A stretch of 64,000 nt of DNA from Flammula alnicola (lineage: Eukaryota; Basidiomycota; Agaricomycetes; Agaricales; Strophariaceae). The DNA is taken from assembly GCA_015499995.1 (NCBI GenBank), contig JADNRV010000090.1, positions 62,001 through 126,000 on the forward strand, read 5' to 3'. Below are positions 38,238 through 50,338 of the stretch, one piece after another. A model generated the notes under the pieces. It did not search any database, had not been told where the DNA came from, and was given only the letters and a program-made list of their open reading frames with translations. A program made the translations under genes and the position numbers. Positions within the stretch are counted from its first letter, which is position 1, and each line of letters starts with the position of its first letter.

Positions 38238-40015
38238 ATGTCTTTAAGGTCGACGCTCAACGGCGATGTCGAGAGCATTCCGAAAGACGTCAAGGAACCA
38301 AATGTCGTCATAGACGTTATACAACAAGGCCCTACCAAGGATCTATTTTTCCTCCCTATCCCACGTCGTCTCCAGTATTGCTCCGATAAACCTTTCGAAT
38401 TTAGCATATGGATGAATTGGGCACTCAGTTTCGCGGCTACCTTCCGTAAGTACTCCCTGAGAATCTACGGCTTCATCGATAGTAACTTTTCTCCCTTTAC
38501 TAGTTATCTCGAATCTCTACTACTGCCAGCCTTTGCTGAGTGAGCAACCTTTTCGACTTTTCTGCTCTTCATTGAATTGACCACGACGCTATCAGTCCAG
38601 ATGGCAGATAGCTTCAACGTTTCCTACGAGGACGTATCAAAGTACGCTATCAATACCATCGTCGTACTGTCTTTCTCATATGAATTTAGAATCCCAACAC
38701 TGATTCAAGCTGGGTATGTCTAAAGTCTGCCTTCCAACATTATCATACCCTTATTGTCTGACAGATATGCCACTGGACTTTTCTTTATCTGTCCACTTGG
38801 AGACCTCGTACGGCGCCGCCAGCTCCTCCTTCTCCTCATTTTCATCACAGCGTCGTTAACAATCGGTCTTGCCACCATTCGCAACCTCCTCGGTTTCCAG
38901 ATCATCAGCTTTTTCCTAGGAATAGCAAATGTGGCTCCCCAGATCCTCGTGCCTCTAGCAGCGGACTTGGCTCATCCAGACAAACGCGGATTCGCATACT
39001 CAATCGTACTTACCGGTATGGTATCAGGCGTACTCATTGCACGCGTCCTGGCGGGGGTTGTCGCGCAATTTACATCGTGGCGCGTCGTCTATTATATGGC
39101 CATCGGCGCTCAGTACTTTATCGTACTCATGTGTTACTTCGTCATCCCCGACTATCCAGCCAAGAACAAAAGCATGACATACTGGAGCATTCTGTGGTCG
39201 ATGATAAAGTATTCGGTCACCGAACCACTGATGGTCCAGATTGAGATCATGTCTATTGCGACGAGCGCTTGTTTCTCCAGCTACTGGGTGACTTTGACAT
39301 TCTTACTTGGTGGGCCGCCCTACAATTATTCTACGTAAGAGTATCAATCCCAACTATCCTGCTAATTAATACTAACTGTTAACCGATTCAGACTTGTCAT
39401 TGGACTCTTCGGACTCGTGGGTCTCACCGGAATGGCGATGGGGCCTCTTGCCGGGAGGGTGATCGACAAAATTGCACCTTGGCATGGCATCCTCTTAGGG
39501 ACAATCATACTTCTCGTCTTTCAAGCCGTCCAAACTGCCGCAGGTGGTATCACTATCGTCGCCGTAGTCATTGCGTGCTTTGGTCTAGACGCAATCCGAC
39601 AAGTACAGAATGTCTCCATGGTTACATGTGTATTCAGGTAGGACAAAGTCCATTTTTTATTCAGACTATTGCGAGGTCGCTAATGAGGCTTATCAAACAG
39701 TATTGAGATGGCAGCGGCCTCTCGCCTTAATGCTTTATTCGTCCTTGCAGTAAGGGTCTGCCCTTTCACCGTGATTTATTTGCTGATATATTTTCTCCGC
39801 AGTACTACATCGGACAGCTCATGGGGACTTCAGTCGGCACAAAAATATTTGTCGATCACGGGTGGCGTGCATGCGCAGCCTTTGGAATGGCCTTGTACGG
39901 CTTCCAAATTGGGATTCTGCTACTTCGAGGACCACACTGCCAGAGACGAACTTGGTTTGGGTATGAAGGCGGGTTCAGTTTGAAGAAAGATTTTGTTAAG
40001 GGCGATAGATCATGA
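38238..40015 (+). CDS. MFS transporter C of the paralogous group
   Basis: Third member of the group, on the opposite strand. MSLRSTLNGDVESIPKD start, FLPIPRRLQYCSDK, then exon joins give LISNLYYCQPLL, QMADSFNVSYEDVSK, IPTLIQAGYATGLFFICPLGD, VRRRQLLLLLIF, VAPQILVPLAADLAHPDKR, SGVLIARVLAGVVAQF, WRVVYYMAIG, SYWVTLTFLLGGPPYNYST, MGPLAGRVIDK, MGTSVGTKIFVDHGWRAC and RRTWFGYEGGF. The stop is at 40013-40015, and all exons read in frame. Closest by eye to A in several motifs (PIPR, GTSVGT). The three genes probably arose by local duplication plus an inversion. Confidence 0.85.
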
Positions 40016-40262
40016 CTATATACCTAGAGTATGAATTGCACGATAGAATGCTACACATTATGGAGACCTTTGAAAATAGACTTCTATTTTTCTACATTGG
40101 TGAATACACCCGGGGCCGTCCCACGTTCCCAGAAGCAGAACGGCCCCGTTCATCTAAACTGCGGAAAGTTATGTGCTTCGGCTCGATGCGTGTAATTTCT
40201 AGTATCTTCTTGACATATTTTTGGAGAGGTAGTTCTTTGGAAGCTTGCAAGTGAGCCTAGAA

Positions 40263-40770
40263 TTATTTAACGAAGTCTAATCCAAACATGCGCGCCGCAT
40301 CAATGATGAACACACGCACCTCGACACTATCCCACCCAATGATCATAAAATAAGACCCAGGTACCTCCTTAATGCCACCCCAGAGCACTGGTGGATGTCC
40401 GCCTTTTACAAGATACAGATCCTTCTTAATGCCAGATACCGCAGTATTCAAATCCTCCTCCCAGCATAAATCTGCTTTCCTGGACTTCAACATCACTATT
40501 TCAGTGATAGGTGCGCTTAAAGCGTTCAGAGGGTTTGCATCGACTTCGAAATGTCGAATAGAAAGTCCGGAGACGGGAATGTCCTGCAGATAAGTGATAA
40601 AAGAGAAATATTTCTCCTTTATAGCGCTCTTGCGGTAACATCCATATGTTTCCCAGACTAACAATTTAAAGGGGAAAGAGTGGGATAAGCACATTGGATG
40701 GCGATGACGAGGTTAACTTACTTATAATTATGTACGCCCGTTGATCATCTTCCAGCGCATATCCTTGCAT
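40263..40770 (-). CDS. Small dimeric alpha/beta-barrel-like protein
   Basis: Exons 40770-40722 and 40657-40263 give 147 residues. The C-terminal half resembles fungal ferredoxin-fold (antibiotic-biosynthesis-monooxygenase-like) barrel proteins: LSAPITEIVMLKSR, a Trp-containing loop PPVLWGGIKEV, and YFMIIGWDSVE, the usual 'GW-[ED]-S-V' strand. No cofactor or catalytic residue can be assigned. After GWDSVE a GTGCGT donor is present. The unspliced frame reads on to VRVFIIDAARMFGLDFVK and stops; splicing at 40304 to the acceptor near 40280 would give another short tail. Family moderately sure, C-terminus uncertain. Confidence 0.6.
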
Positions 40771-42044
40771 TACTCTTTACTCAGGTTATGATTTTATTCA
40801 GTCATCACAAGTACATTCTCCTGATGGACGTGTATCACTGACCTCAAACATCCTTCGGACTTGCTGATGTATGATAAACTCGAATTTCCCTTTTTCACAT
40901 CCTCTAGCACTCTTTTGTCGGAAGTGCCAAAGGATATAATTTCTACGAGCGGCATAGAAGGGCGACAAAACTAGTGAGATGGACGTGAAGAGGCGGATGG
41001 GAGATACAGTTACAGTGGAAGAAAAAGGATGGGATAAAGAGGCCTACTTGCTCGATTTGCCTCAAAACAGTTTCCCAAGACCTCGGCTAATATTTTCATC
41101 AGAGGTACTTCCTTGGTACTACTCGTCGCAATCTGGCGTCGGTGTTCCCCGGTGGACCATGGGGCAGTCAATTGATTTTATCGCTAGTTCTGGGTCCATT
41201 TTCGGGGAAGAAAGCATCACGGTACCTCTTAAATATGAATAGCACATGTGTTATATGTAATCATAATTCAGCGCTCGACGTTCAAGTATAACGTTACGCT
41301 CGAACTACAGTCTACTAAGCACGTCTTTACTTATTAGAATCTTGGAAGTATATACAGTATACCTCATTGCCTAACGTTCTCGGCCAAACAAATTTTCACG
41401 ACGTTGCTCCTGATCTGGGGAGCTACGCAAGTGATGGTATGTACGGTCCAAGTCTTGGCGACTTACAGATACGGTCCAAACAAAGCCGCGGAGGTAGAAG
41501 GCCGGTCCAGATAGCCGGACCCGTTGGAGAGAGTCTGAGAATGAATGAGAGAACATGACCATAAGTACGCCGAACTGCCAAATTCACATCTGAACGCCGT
41601 TGAACGTTGAACGTTGAACGTTGCCAGTGGACGTTGGACATTGAACAGGGCTCATCGGCAGAGGCTATACTTGTAAAATTCCCCCTAATCCAGACTCACT
41701 CAAAAGTTCCAAGTCAATTATAGGAGTCAACATGACTCACATTCTACCGCGATACTCGTACAGTACTAGGATGACGATGATATGGCAACTTGCCAACGAG
41801 AATGGGCGATCACTGACATTAAATGTGGCTGTGCGTGCGCCCGTTTCACAGTTGGTTGCAAATGTTGTCAGGACCCTGCATGCTCAGATCTCAGATCTCA
41901 GACCCAACCAATTTATATGGCAGAAAAGGAATGTCCAAGTGAACTCCCTAACCTGGAATTTTTCACCTCCAACTCCTTCAAGTTCAGAAATAGCATATAT
42001 CGCCAACGTTTCGCGTTTGTCCTGCTCATCCCTCCGTGTTATCA
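40771..42044. other. Intergenic region with short tandem repeat
   Basis: No recognised gene in about 1.3 kb. An 87-codon plus-strand frame at 40979-41242 has no family features. A GTTGAAC tandem (3.5 units) lies at 41599-41623. The promoter of the DUF4139 gene is in the last few hundred bases. Confidence 0.4.
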
Positions 42045-44087
42045 ATGGCAGAACCCTCTCGCGCAAACATCAACGTGGTCGAGCTAGTCTCAGTCACTGA
42101 TAGCAAAATAGGGCATGTCAGCCTCTACACAGGCCTGGCCGAGGTTACGCGTGTCTGCGCTTCCAAATTGACGGAAGGAAGCAACAAGATTGTCATTTCA
42201 GGTCTGCCGAACGTGCTGGTGGAAGAATCACTGAGGTGTGTGCGCCGTTTACTCCAGTCACTTTGCGTCTTTATTGCTTGATTACCTGGCGACTCTTACT
42301 AAACTATTGTCGACAGAGTCGAGGGTCGTGGCCCCTGTGTGATTCATGAGGTTTCGATCTCGGAAATACCAGTCAAGGCTCCTAAAGTAACTTCCCTTAA
42401 ACTCGAAGGTTTGCTGAAGCAAAAAACCCGCGTCGAGAAGGCGGTCGCTAGATGCAAAAAATCGATCGCCACTGTGAATTTATTTCAGAACAGCTTGGAA
42501 GTGAAGAACATTAGCGCAAGTGACCTCGGTGGCATGGAGAAAGGTGTCGAGTCAGTTTCCGAGGAGCTGGATAACAAGTTTCTAGACCTTGAGGAGAACC
42601 TGGAAGAGTTGGAAAAAGAAATCCAAGAGGAACGAAAGGCTCTTGGCGAGGCGAAAGGAGACGATAAGCTGCGCAAACGCGTGTCTATCACCGTGTTTGC
42701 AGAGAAAGAGTGCGAGGTCGAGATTGTTCTCATATATGGTGAGCGTTTGTCTCCTCCATACATTTCCGTTTCTTAATCTTGAACTTGTAAACCGACAGGC
42801 GTGAAGGATGCTACGTGGGATGCAGCCTACGATATCTATGCTAAAATGGATACGAAGGAGAAACCAGTTACCCTGCTCTACAAAAGCATGATCGTGCAAG
42901 GCACTGGCGAGGTATAAATTCGTTCGTTATGTATTTCTTCAATCGTTTAAAGATACCATCAGGCATGGGAGGATGTTCCTCTCACTCTCGAAACGGCGAC
43001 GCCTACATTTGGAGTCAGCATTCCAGAACTCAGACCTTGGACCCTTTCCGTTTATACCCCCTGGCATCACAATTTGAAGTCAATGATGAAGTCGAAGAAA
43101 AAAGCGAGTTTTGGGTTCTCACTCGGAGGGGGCGGTAGCGAAAGGCGAGAATCGCGACAGAGGTATCAGGGCGCATACTATGATGACGCCGGGAATGTAA
43201 TGGCCTCAAGGGGTCTGCTTGTCTCGTCGAAGGGTGACATCAATGCAACCTTCTCAGTTCCCGGATTGATTACGGTCCCGAGCGACGGGGCGTCTCATAC
43301 GGTGACAATTAGCGAGCTCGATTTGGATGCTACGATGTCCTGGGTCTCCATTCCGAAGAAGACCCCAAAGGCGCACCTGACGGTAAGTGAATTCCCATTC
43401 GCCAATAATCATTGCCAACAAAGAAAGCTCACCATGTATTCCGATCTCAGGCAAAAATCAAGAATGATTCAGAATACACTTTCTTAAGGGGGATTGGCAG
43501 TATCTACGTTGACGGAAGCTTCATCTCCCGCTCGGAGGTCCCAGCAGTCAGTCCCCAAGAGAGTTTTGACTGCCCTTTAGGGTAATTATTCTTTCTTGAT
43601 CACCGCCGTCGACGGATTGACAAATTCCTTCGACAGTATCGACCCAACCATCCGAGTTGTCTACCACCCACGCTCCAAGAAGGTCAATCACTCAGGCTTC
43701 ACGCGCAAAACCTGCAGCTATGTCTTCGACCAGCGTATTACGATCACGAATACCAAATCTTCCACCATCGAAAGCTTGAAGATCCTAGAACAGTTCCCCG
43801 TTTCTGAGGATGCTACCATCGTCGTCAACCTCCTGAACCCAGGCCTTATCATCCCACAACCGAACAAGAAGGGCGAGTATGCAAAAGCCGAGCCGGTCAA
43901 GGTTACCGCCCAGGTGACGGCGCAGTGGAATGGTGCGGAAGACTCTGAGACGGACCCGACGCTACTTGGGAAGGACGGGAAATTCAGTTGGGATTGCTCG
44001 ATTCCCTCCCAAGGGAAGCTCAACCTCACCCTGTCATGGGAGGTCGTTTGCCCGTATGGAACAGATATCATGGGGTTGGACATGTAA
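42045..44087 (+). CDS. DUF4139 domain protein (mucoidy-inhibitor-like), copy 1
   Basis: Six exons close in frame: 42045-42235, 42317-42738, 42799-42911, 42963-43382, 43451-43581, 43637-44087; 575 residues. The N-terminal DUF4140 part reads VSLYTGLAEVTRVCASKL and NKIVISGLPNVLVEESLR, VEGRGPCVIHEV. A coiled coil (about residues 95-185, rich in Glu/Lys) follows, then the DUF4139 beta-rich body (TWDAAYDIYAKM, VPLTLETATPTFGVSIPEL, WVSIPKKTPKAHLTAKIKN, GSIYVDGSFISRSEVPAVS, VVYHPRSKKVNHSGF) and the end LNLTLSWEV..GTDIMGLDM. The biochemical role of this family is unknown. A paralogue with matching exon joins lies at 57665-59752. Confidence 0.88.
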
Positions 44088-44789
44088 ACAAAAAGCCGTT
44101 CTGCGTGGACGTATTTCTATTTCTCTGTAGCTTTCCCAAATTCGAGCCTGTTGATAGTCTTCAAAGTTCGTGCTCCACTCAATGTTGCTTTCCCGACCTC
44201 GACACGCATTGTGACCAGTTGGCCTGGCCAGATGATGTGCAAATGGAAGCGGACATACAGTAAAGCACATTTTGGCCTTCGATGTACCCCAAAAATCCAG
44301 GACACGTAATGGTCCAGTATAGGATTTAAATCACGTTGGAGGTCACCAGTCAGAGCTGGATGCAGAAGAACCGTGAATATGGTTAAGTACTAATTTAAAA
44401 GCCAAGCCAGAGACCCGTTCCAGAATTTTATCGCCATGTAGGAATTCTGTGAGTCAGTGTGACCCAGGATCACATCGTTTTCATTGATAGCGTATTGACA
44501 GAGTCGAATGAATATTTTACACTGCAACGTGGTAAAATAATAAATGGAATGGATCCAACTTGATACAAGCAAAAGACAGTAAGAGTGTCCCCAATGCTCC
44601 GTTGCAGGGTGGTCAGGAGAAAATATCACTGAGATGGGAATTCTAAGTACCAGACGTTCGGTTTATGACATCACCGGGCCGTGACCCTGTTATCTATTCG
44701 GAATTGAATGAAGGGGGTGAGACAAGTTTTTTTCTTCTTCTTTTGCTTTTGTACTTGACAAGCCCACCTGTAAACCTCCAGTTACCTCA
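44088..44789. other. Intergenic, no feature seen
   Basis: About 700 bp between the DUF4139 gene and the DUF202 gene with only short frames. Confidence 0.45.
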
Positions 44790-45679
44790 ATGTCGAGTTT
44801 TATACAAAGATCTCTCTCTATGAAAAAGTCTTTCGCTGAAACCCAGGAATCGGTCAATACTCCCAGAACCCCTGACCCGACCCCCAACGACTCGATATTG
44901 AACATATCTGGAAATCCTGCATCACCGATTGGAAGTTTGGGTTCCTCTTTGGCTTCGAATGAACGACCTAAGCCGCGGCAATGCGCTCAGGCGACCTCCT
45001 GTTCAACTATAGAACCTCAGTCGCATTCACGATCGAGATCCGTGACACCTCCAGGGGGAAGAGCGGTCGATCCTCCCTCCAAGGAATCTCCTTCCGAACG
45101 AGCGAGATCGAGCACGAAAGAGTCGAAACAATTGTCTCTCGAAAAAGCTGAATTGTCGACCACACCTAAACGGCGTCGCACCAAATCGAAAATGCTGGGC
45201 CAACTCAAGCGTTTCAATCCTTCTGTGACGCTTGAGAACTCAGGCAGCGTCGCACGAGACCACCTCGCCTCCGAACGTACCTTCCTAGCCTACGTGCGCA
45301 CGAGTCTCGCACTCGCCAGCACGGGCGTTGCCATCGTTCAGCTATTCACCATTGCTGATCTAACCTCGCGAAACACGGGGGTGCCACTCACCAATGTGAA
45401 TCGGAGAGTGCAGAGGTTTGCGAGGCCATTGGGGATTATGTCGGTACTGCTTGCGTTGATCGTGCTCATAATTGGTGTGTTGTCTTTGATAATCCGACGT
45501 TGTGAAATCTTTGTTCATAAACATAACAAGGCGTGTACAGGTATTTCCTCATTCAACAGGCTTTGCCACATCAAATGTTCCCTACGGCGAGGTTATCAAT
45601 CACTTTCACTACGTTCGTGCTAGGCACGATTGTGGTAGTTATATTTGCGGCACTTCTGAATGGGAGAGTGGGCGGTTGA
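44790..45679 (+). CDS. DUF202 (YidH-like) membrane protein
   Basis: Exons 44790-45474 and 45531-45679 give 277 residues. Residues 1-140 are polar, Ser/Pro-rich and probably disordered with basic stretches (TPKRRRTKSK). Then comes the DUF202 signature DHLASERTFLAYVRTSLALA, followed by a first membrane helix (STGVAIVQLFTIA), a second (LGIMSVLLALIVLIIG) and, after the intron, YRYFLIQQALPHQMFPTAR and a third helix (FVLGTIVVVIFAALL). In yeast this fold is found in small vacuolar proteins and in the VTC complex subunit Vtc1; the role here is unknown. The acceptor used is AACAAG|GCGTGTACAGG; it is needed to keep the conserved Y-R-Y-F in frame. Confidence 0.82.
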
Positions 45680-46168
45680 CGAGATGAAGGACAAAGTTGC
45701 ATTTATACACGGATTTTTGGTGGAATGCACTAACAATAACAAGACAATTAGAGCATATGTCTCTCGTTCAATACTCGCAGGCCTCCGACATTGCATTAGA
45801 AGCGGTCAAGCTCTTAAAAGTTGAATACGCGTCTGGGCCGGGGGAGAGCGTCGCGTTGCTGTCCAGATGCGTGCCTGTTGCATTTGCCCCACCGGGGCCA
45901 TATCGAGACATCCTGGCAAACACGAACATGCACAGCCACAAGCCTAAGCGGACAGGCCAGATCACCGCTATGGTGTCGTATCTATAGCTCGTCGTCCTGA
46001 CCATCACGGTTAACTTCTGTCGGTCTTTTCGAGGTTTTCTTTGATATAGTCACAAAGAAAGAAAATATTGGGTTATCACAAAGCCTAGTAATCACCCGAA
46101 ATGTGACTGGGTTCGAGCTGTTTGGCTATAATTTCGACATAACTATTGCGGTACGGGTCACCAAACAG
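45680..46168. other. Intergenic, convergent 3' regions
   Basis: About 490 bp between the ends of the DUF202 gene (+) and the lysozyme gene (-). A 96-codon frame at 45697-45987 has no family features. Confidence 0.45.
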
Positions 46169-47022
46169 TTAACATGACGGAGGATGAGCAATAATACTCG
46201 ACGCCGTCTGGAACAGCTGCACTTCTGCCGCTCTTCTGTTCACCAAACCCTGCAACACCACCCCTCCTGCGAAGACCCACTTGGGTAGTTCCTGCGCAGC
46301 GACGGTATTCGGATCCTCACCGGCGTTCAGCCTCGCAATCAACGTCGAGCCCCCTGCATTCCCGCACCCTTCGTTAAAAGCCCACGAACTCAATGCACCG
46401 TATTGATTATCGTTCAGCCTGATAGAACTATTGATGTCGCTGGTGATGCATGCCTCGAATGTCTTCAGGTCCGAATTGAGGAGGGTCGTAGCTTCAGCCT
46501 CGGTCAGCGGGAAGGAAAATGGTACTTCGCCACAGTTGGTTGTCTGGCATAGGTGTCCGTAACCAACGGTAGGCAGGCCAATGGGGTCAGGAGCAGGGCT
46601 GGGAACGAAGCCTTCGAATTGTTTGATGAGGCTTATAGTAGCGGCGTTCACTGCTGGAGGACCGCAAGTCGCAGACGGAAGGCAGCAGAGGAAGTTGCTT
46701 GGTCCAGGGCAGAGTCCTAAGCGAGGCTATCATTACTTCTCACTCTCGTCAATCTAGGTCAAAGGGGGAACATACCACTCTGTGTCCTCCCACTGCTACA
46801 AGTGTTAGAGAAGCGGCACGTCCCTCCACTGCCACAAGCCTTCGTGCAACATTGAACGTCGGTGGGGTCGTTGGGACAGAATCCCGCGTGAGATGTACCG
46901 CCCCCTGAAAAACAGGAACTAGTTGTGAGGCAAACCCCCGGAGTACTGCCCGCGGTGCACGCGTCGTTCACGGCTCCGTGGGCAAAGGAGGCTGCGAGGA
47001 GGGACAGAGCAATGAAAATCAT
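46169..47022 (-). CDS. Secreted GH24 lysozyme (T4-type muramidase) with Cys-rich N-terminus
   Basis: Exons 47022-46776 and 46716-46169 give 264 residues. Residues 1-16 form a signal peptide (MIFIALSLLAASFAHG). Residues 17-105 hold about 14 cysteines (NPTD..QCCTKACGSG-type spacing), probably a small disulfide-bonded module. The GH24 domain starts at about 106: the T4-lysozyme pattern Glu-8-Asp-5-Thr is met by Glu117 (KQFEGF), Asp126 and Thr132 (TVGYGHL), and LTEAEATTLLNSDLKTFE and LNDNQYGALSSWAFNEGCG follow as in phage and bacterial endolysins. It should cleave peptidoglycan outside the cell, for feeding on or defence against bacteria. The domain is of phage/bacterial type, so an ancient transfer into fungi is likely. 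A TATA box lies 37 bp before the ATG. Confidence 0.9.
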
Positions 47023-47058
47023 GGTCAAAGTTGGAGGATTAGATCGACAAGAGGGGGC

Positions 47059-47066
47059 CTTATATA
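47059..47066 (-). promoter_or_regulatory. TATA box (TATATAAG) of the lysozyme gene
   Basis: TATATAAG on the minus strand, about 37-44 bp before the ATG at 47022, implying a very short leader. Confidence 0.6.
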
Positions 47067-48037
47067 TTCTCCAAATCCATGTATAATTTGCGACCGCGAA
47101 CGTCCGGATGATAAGACGTTTCCCCAAGGCATGTGGAAATGTCATTAACCGGACAATGAAATATGTGGTCGTCCACGCGGTTCTGGTAAATTCATGACCC
47201 CTTCCCATTAATCCAGTGTTGTCCTGCAGTTTCCTCGACTGAAACATTTGGTCTGTTGCGACAAAACTAAAAGGAACTCGCAGGTGCAGAGTTAGACATT
47301 GGCAGGGCGCTGCTCGGGTCTGGATAAGAGCTGAGCATGTCTGGAATCTGGACCATAAGCTAGGTCCAATTTTCTGCCAATGTAGGGAAAAGCTTGTAGC
47401 CAAGAGACTCTGTGCGCATGGAGAATCAGATCCAGCAATCAGCTTGAAATAACCAACGTGGGAGTAACGGTGACGATCTGTACCATGTGCAATACCTTGA
47501 GTTGTATCGCATGTAACTCGAGTCGCTAAGGACCTGATTCACCACCCTAGACATATCACCGAGCCCAACCTCGACATCGCTGAGTTGAAAAGTTAAAACG
47601 GGTCAGTGAGGCCACAGAATAATTTGGGACAGTGTGCGCTACCTCGCGCCTCACTATTTCAGTTCTTCAAGAACATGCCCACTATCAAAGATTAAGTCAG
47701 ATAAGGCCACGGTCATCATGCAGGCTGATGCAGGTGCTTGTAAACACGTTGAAGGAAAGCCGTGTGGTATAGCGTCGCGGACAAGGTTTGTTTTGCAAAT
47801 ATTCTGTATCGCGATGCACGTGTACATCATTATCTAATCTAATCAGAGTCTTCTCGGCTCTCACTGACGGAACTCCTTGAAGTTCCCAACTGAACTTTGT
47901 TCCCATGACTTCCAGCAGAGTGGCTTGAGAAGAATGACACCAGCGTGGTTGTTTCTCCTCTCTAAGCAGATCCATAGGGACAACACTGTCGCGATTGGAC
48001 GCTCTACTACTAAAGAGAAAGGACTCAACGGCTGACG
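47067..48037. other. Divergent intergenic region, lysozyme and TPP-enzyme genes
   Basis: About 970 bp between two divergent genes. Minus-strand open sequence upstream of the lysozyme ATG has no protein features. Promoters only. Confidence 0.45.
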
Positions 48038-50338
48038 ATGTCGACGCCTTCAACGTATAATACTTCTACGCTCTTTCTTCGCGCTCTATCTCGAGCAGGC
48101 ATAACACATGCATTCGTAAACTGGGGATCGGACCACCCTGCGCTTCTGGAGGAGCTAGAGAGACAGCGCGTCGAGTCTGGGACTAAAGAAACCAATCCGA
48201 GTATCGTAACCTGCCCAAACGAGATGGTGGCTCTCAGTGCCGCACAAGGATTTGCTCAGGCGACAGGGAAGATCGCTGCTGTTATCGTTCATGTCGACGT
48301 TGGGACCCAGGTACGCATATTCAACCCCTCTTATTGAACGAAACGACCAACTTTTAAGAACGAATTAGGCTCTTGCAGGCGCAGTTCACAACGTTGATCG
48401 TAGCAGGACGCCTGTTTTTATCTACGCAGGTGCTTCACCCTTCAGTGCCGAGGGCGAACATAAAGGAACGCGCAACGAGTGGATCATGTGGATACAAGGT
48501 ACGTTCATCCTTTAGAATGACTGTCTCAGGCTTGGTCCCATTGTTAATTGGTACAGATATACCTGATCAAACCGCCATTATACGCCAGTACATGCGCCAC
48601 ACCGCTCAAATTGGCAGCGCGAAGACAGTGGAGAAAAGTGTGAAACGGGCATTGCAAATGTGCTTGAGCGACTTCTTGCACTCTCTTTCTATTTTTTCTT
48701 GGTCCATACTAATGTCTTAATTCTATTCAACAGTGCTACGAGTGATCCGAAAGGACCCGTCTACCTCTGGGGACGCCGCGAAGTCATGGAAGAAGAGGTC
48801 GACCCTGCAGCCATCGCCTCAATCTCCGATATGACGGGCTGGACTTCCATCGAACCTGCAGCACTGTCTCCCGCTGGTACGTATATCGACCCTTTCCTAC
48901 CAAGAAACCTCTCATACTGTACCTTCCAGCGACAAACAAAATCGCAACCGCCCTCATGCAAGCCTCTTCCCCGCTTATTATAACCTCCTACCTTGGCCGA
49001 TCGAAAACGGCAGTGCCCGCCCTGCTCTCACTGGCCTCCATCCTCTCCCTCCCCGTGATCAGTGCCTGCCCCTCTGCCGTGAACGTCCCATTCTCGCACC
49101 CGAGCTACGCAGGCGTCACCTTCCTTTCCCCTGGATCCCATTGGTCAGGACTGAGCACAGCCGACGTGATTTTGGTGCTGGACTGCGACCTGCCCTGGAT
49201 ATCGGTGAACGACAAACCGCGAGAGGGTGCGAGAGTGTTCGTCGTCGATGGAGGGGACCCGTTGAAGATTAGCGTGGGCCACTGGCACGTGGATGCAGAA
49301 CTGGTCTGTCGTGCAGATGCAGAGGTCGCTTTGGAGCAGATTGAGAAAGAATTGCGGGGGATGGGCGTCCGATCCGAAGGAGAGAAGTGGGACTTGACTA
49401 ACGATGTTGAAGGTGTGGAAGCGAAAGTACAAGCACGACGAGAGAGATCAGCACAGGCGCACTCGGCGCTTGTTGCCGAGCTCGATGAAGCAGAACGTGT
49501 TCTTCCCTTCTTCCTTCCGGCGGACAAAGACACTTCGTCAATTTCGTTCACGTTCACGGTACCCAACCTCATGGGTGTCCTCAGGCGGACTCTTAACGAA
49601 ACTTCGCCTACCCTTCGTGCAAATACCCTCATATTGAACGAGTCAATTAGCAACTACCCCGCAGTATGGATGCATCTCCGTCCCCAATTTCCTGGGAATA
49701 TAATCTCGAGCGGCGGTTCGTCCTTGGGATGGGCATTGGGTGCGGCTGTCGGGGCATCTCTTGGTGGACGAACGTTCAACGGAGGTCAAGGAAAAAATGC
49801 GTATGAGTTGATCGTGGTCATCGTAGGAGACGGATCGTTCATGTTTGGAGTCCCGAGTTCTGCCTACTGGATGGCCAGACGATACGAAACGGTGAGAACC
49901 TTGACTTTTGCTCCTTCGAATTTACTTAACTCATCCCTTTCTCATCTCAAGCCTTTTTTAACCATCGTACTGAACAACGGAGGATGGAAAGTAAGTACAT
50001 GAAAATATTCTCTACGGTCCTCACTAACCCTTAATCGATTGCAGTCACCCAAGCTCTCCATGCTCGGTGTCCATCCAACAGGCCACGGTAGCTCTGTCTC
50101 CGGTGCGGAACTCTCCGTAGGATTTGGCCCCTCCTCGCCCGACTATGCCCAGATTGCCGTTGCGGCATCGTCCGGATGGGCATGGGGAGCGCGCGTCGGT
50201 GGTGTTGATGCTGCAATGAAGGGAAAGAGTGGCCTAGAATTGCAGGAAGAATTGCACAAGGTTATTGTTGAAGCCGTCAGGGTCGTTTTGGAAGAGAAGA
50301 GGTGTGCAGTGGTGGATTGTATCTTGGAGTCGATTTAG
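48038..50338 (+). CDS. Thiamine-diphosphate enzyme (acetolactate synthase / benzoylformate decarboxylase-like)
   Basis: Seven exons close in frame: 48038-48310, 48369-48498, 48557-48659, 48734-48876, 48930-49891, 49952-49990, 50045-50338; 647 residues. The N-terminal PYR domain reads THAFVNWGSDHPALLEEL, NEMVALSAAQGFAQATGK with the activating Glu in CPNEM, and HVDVGTQALAGAVHNVDR. The central domain (LIITSYLGRSKTAVPALL, VNDKPREGARVFVVDGGD) follows. The PP domain has SSGGSSLGWALGAAVGAS and the ThDP/Mg motif GDGSFMFG...LNNGGW (GDG to NN). It should be a cytosolic ligase or decarboxylase of 2-oxo acids. It is not the mitochondrial branched-chain ALS: no transit peptide is seen and the sequence differs. 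The substrate is not known. Confidence 0.85.

Noticed and set aside
40979..41242. 87-codon plus-strand open frame
   Set aside because: No relatives recognised, no exon structure, in an intergenic region with tandem repeats.
41599..41623. GTTGAAC tandem as a functional element
   Set aside because: Only 3.5 short units; simple repeat of this size is common in fungal intergenic DNA.
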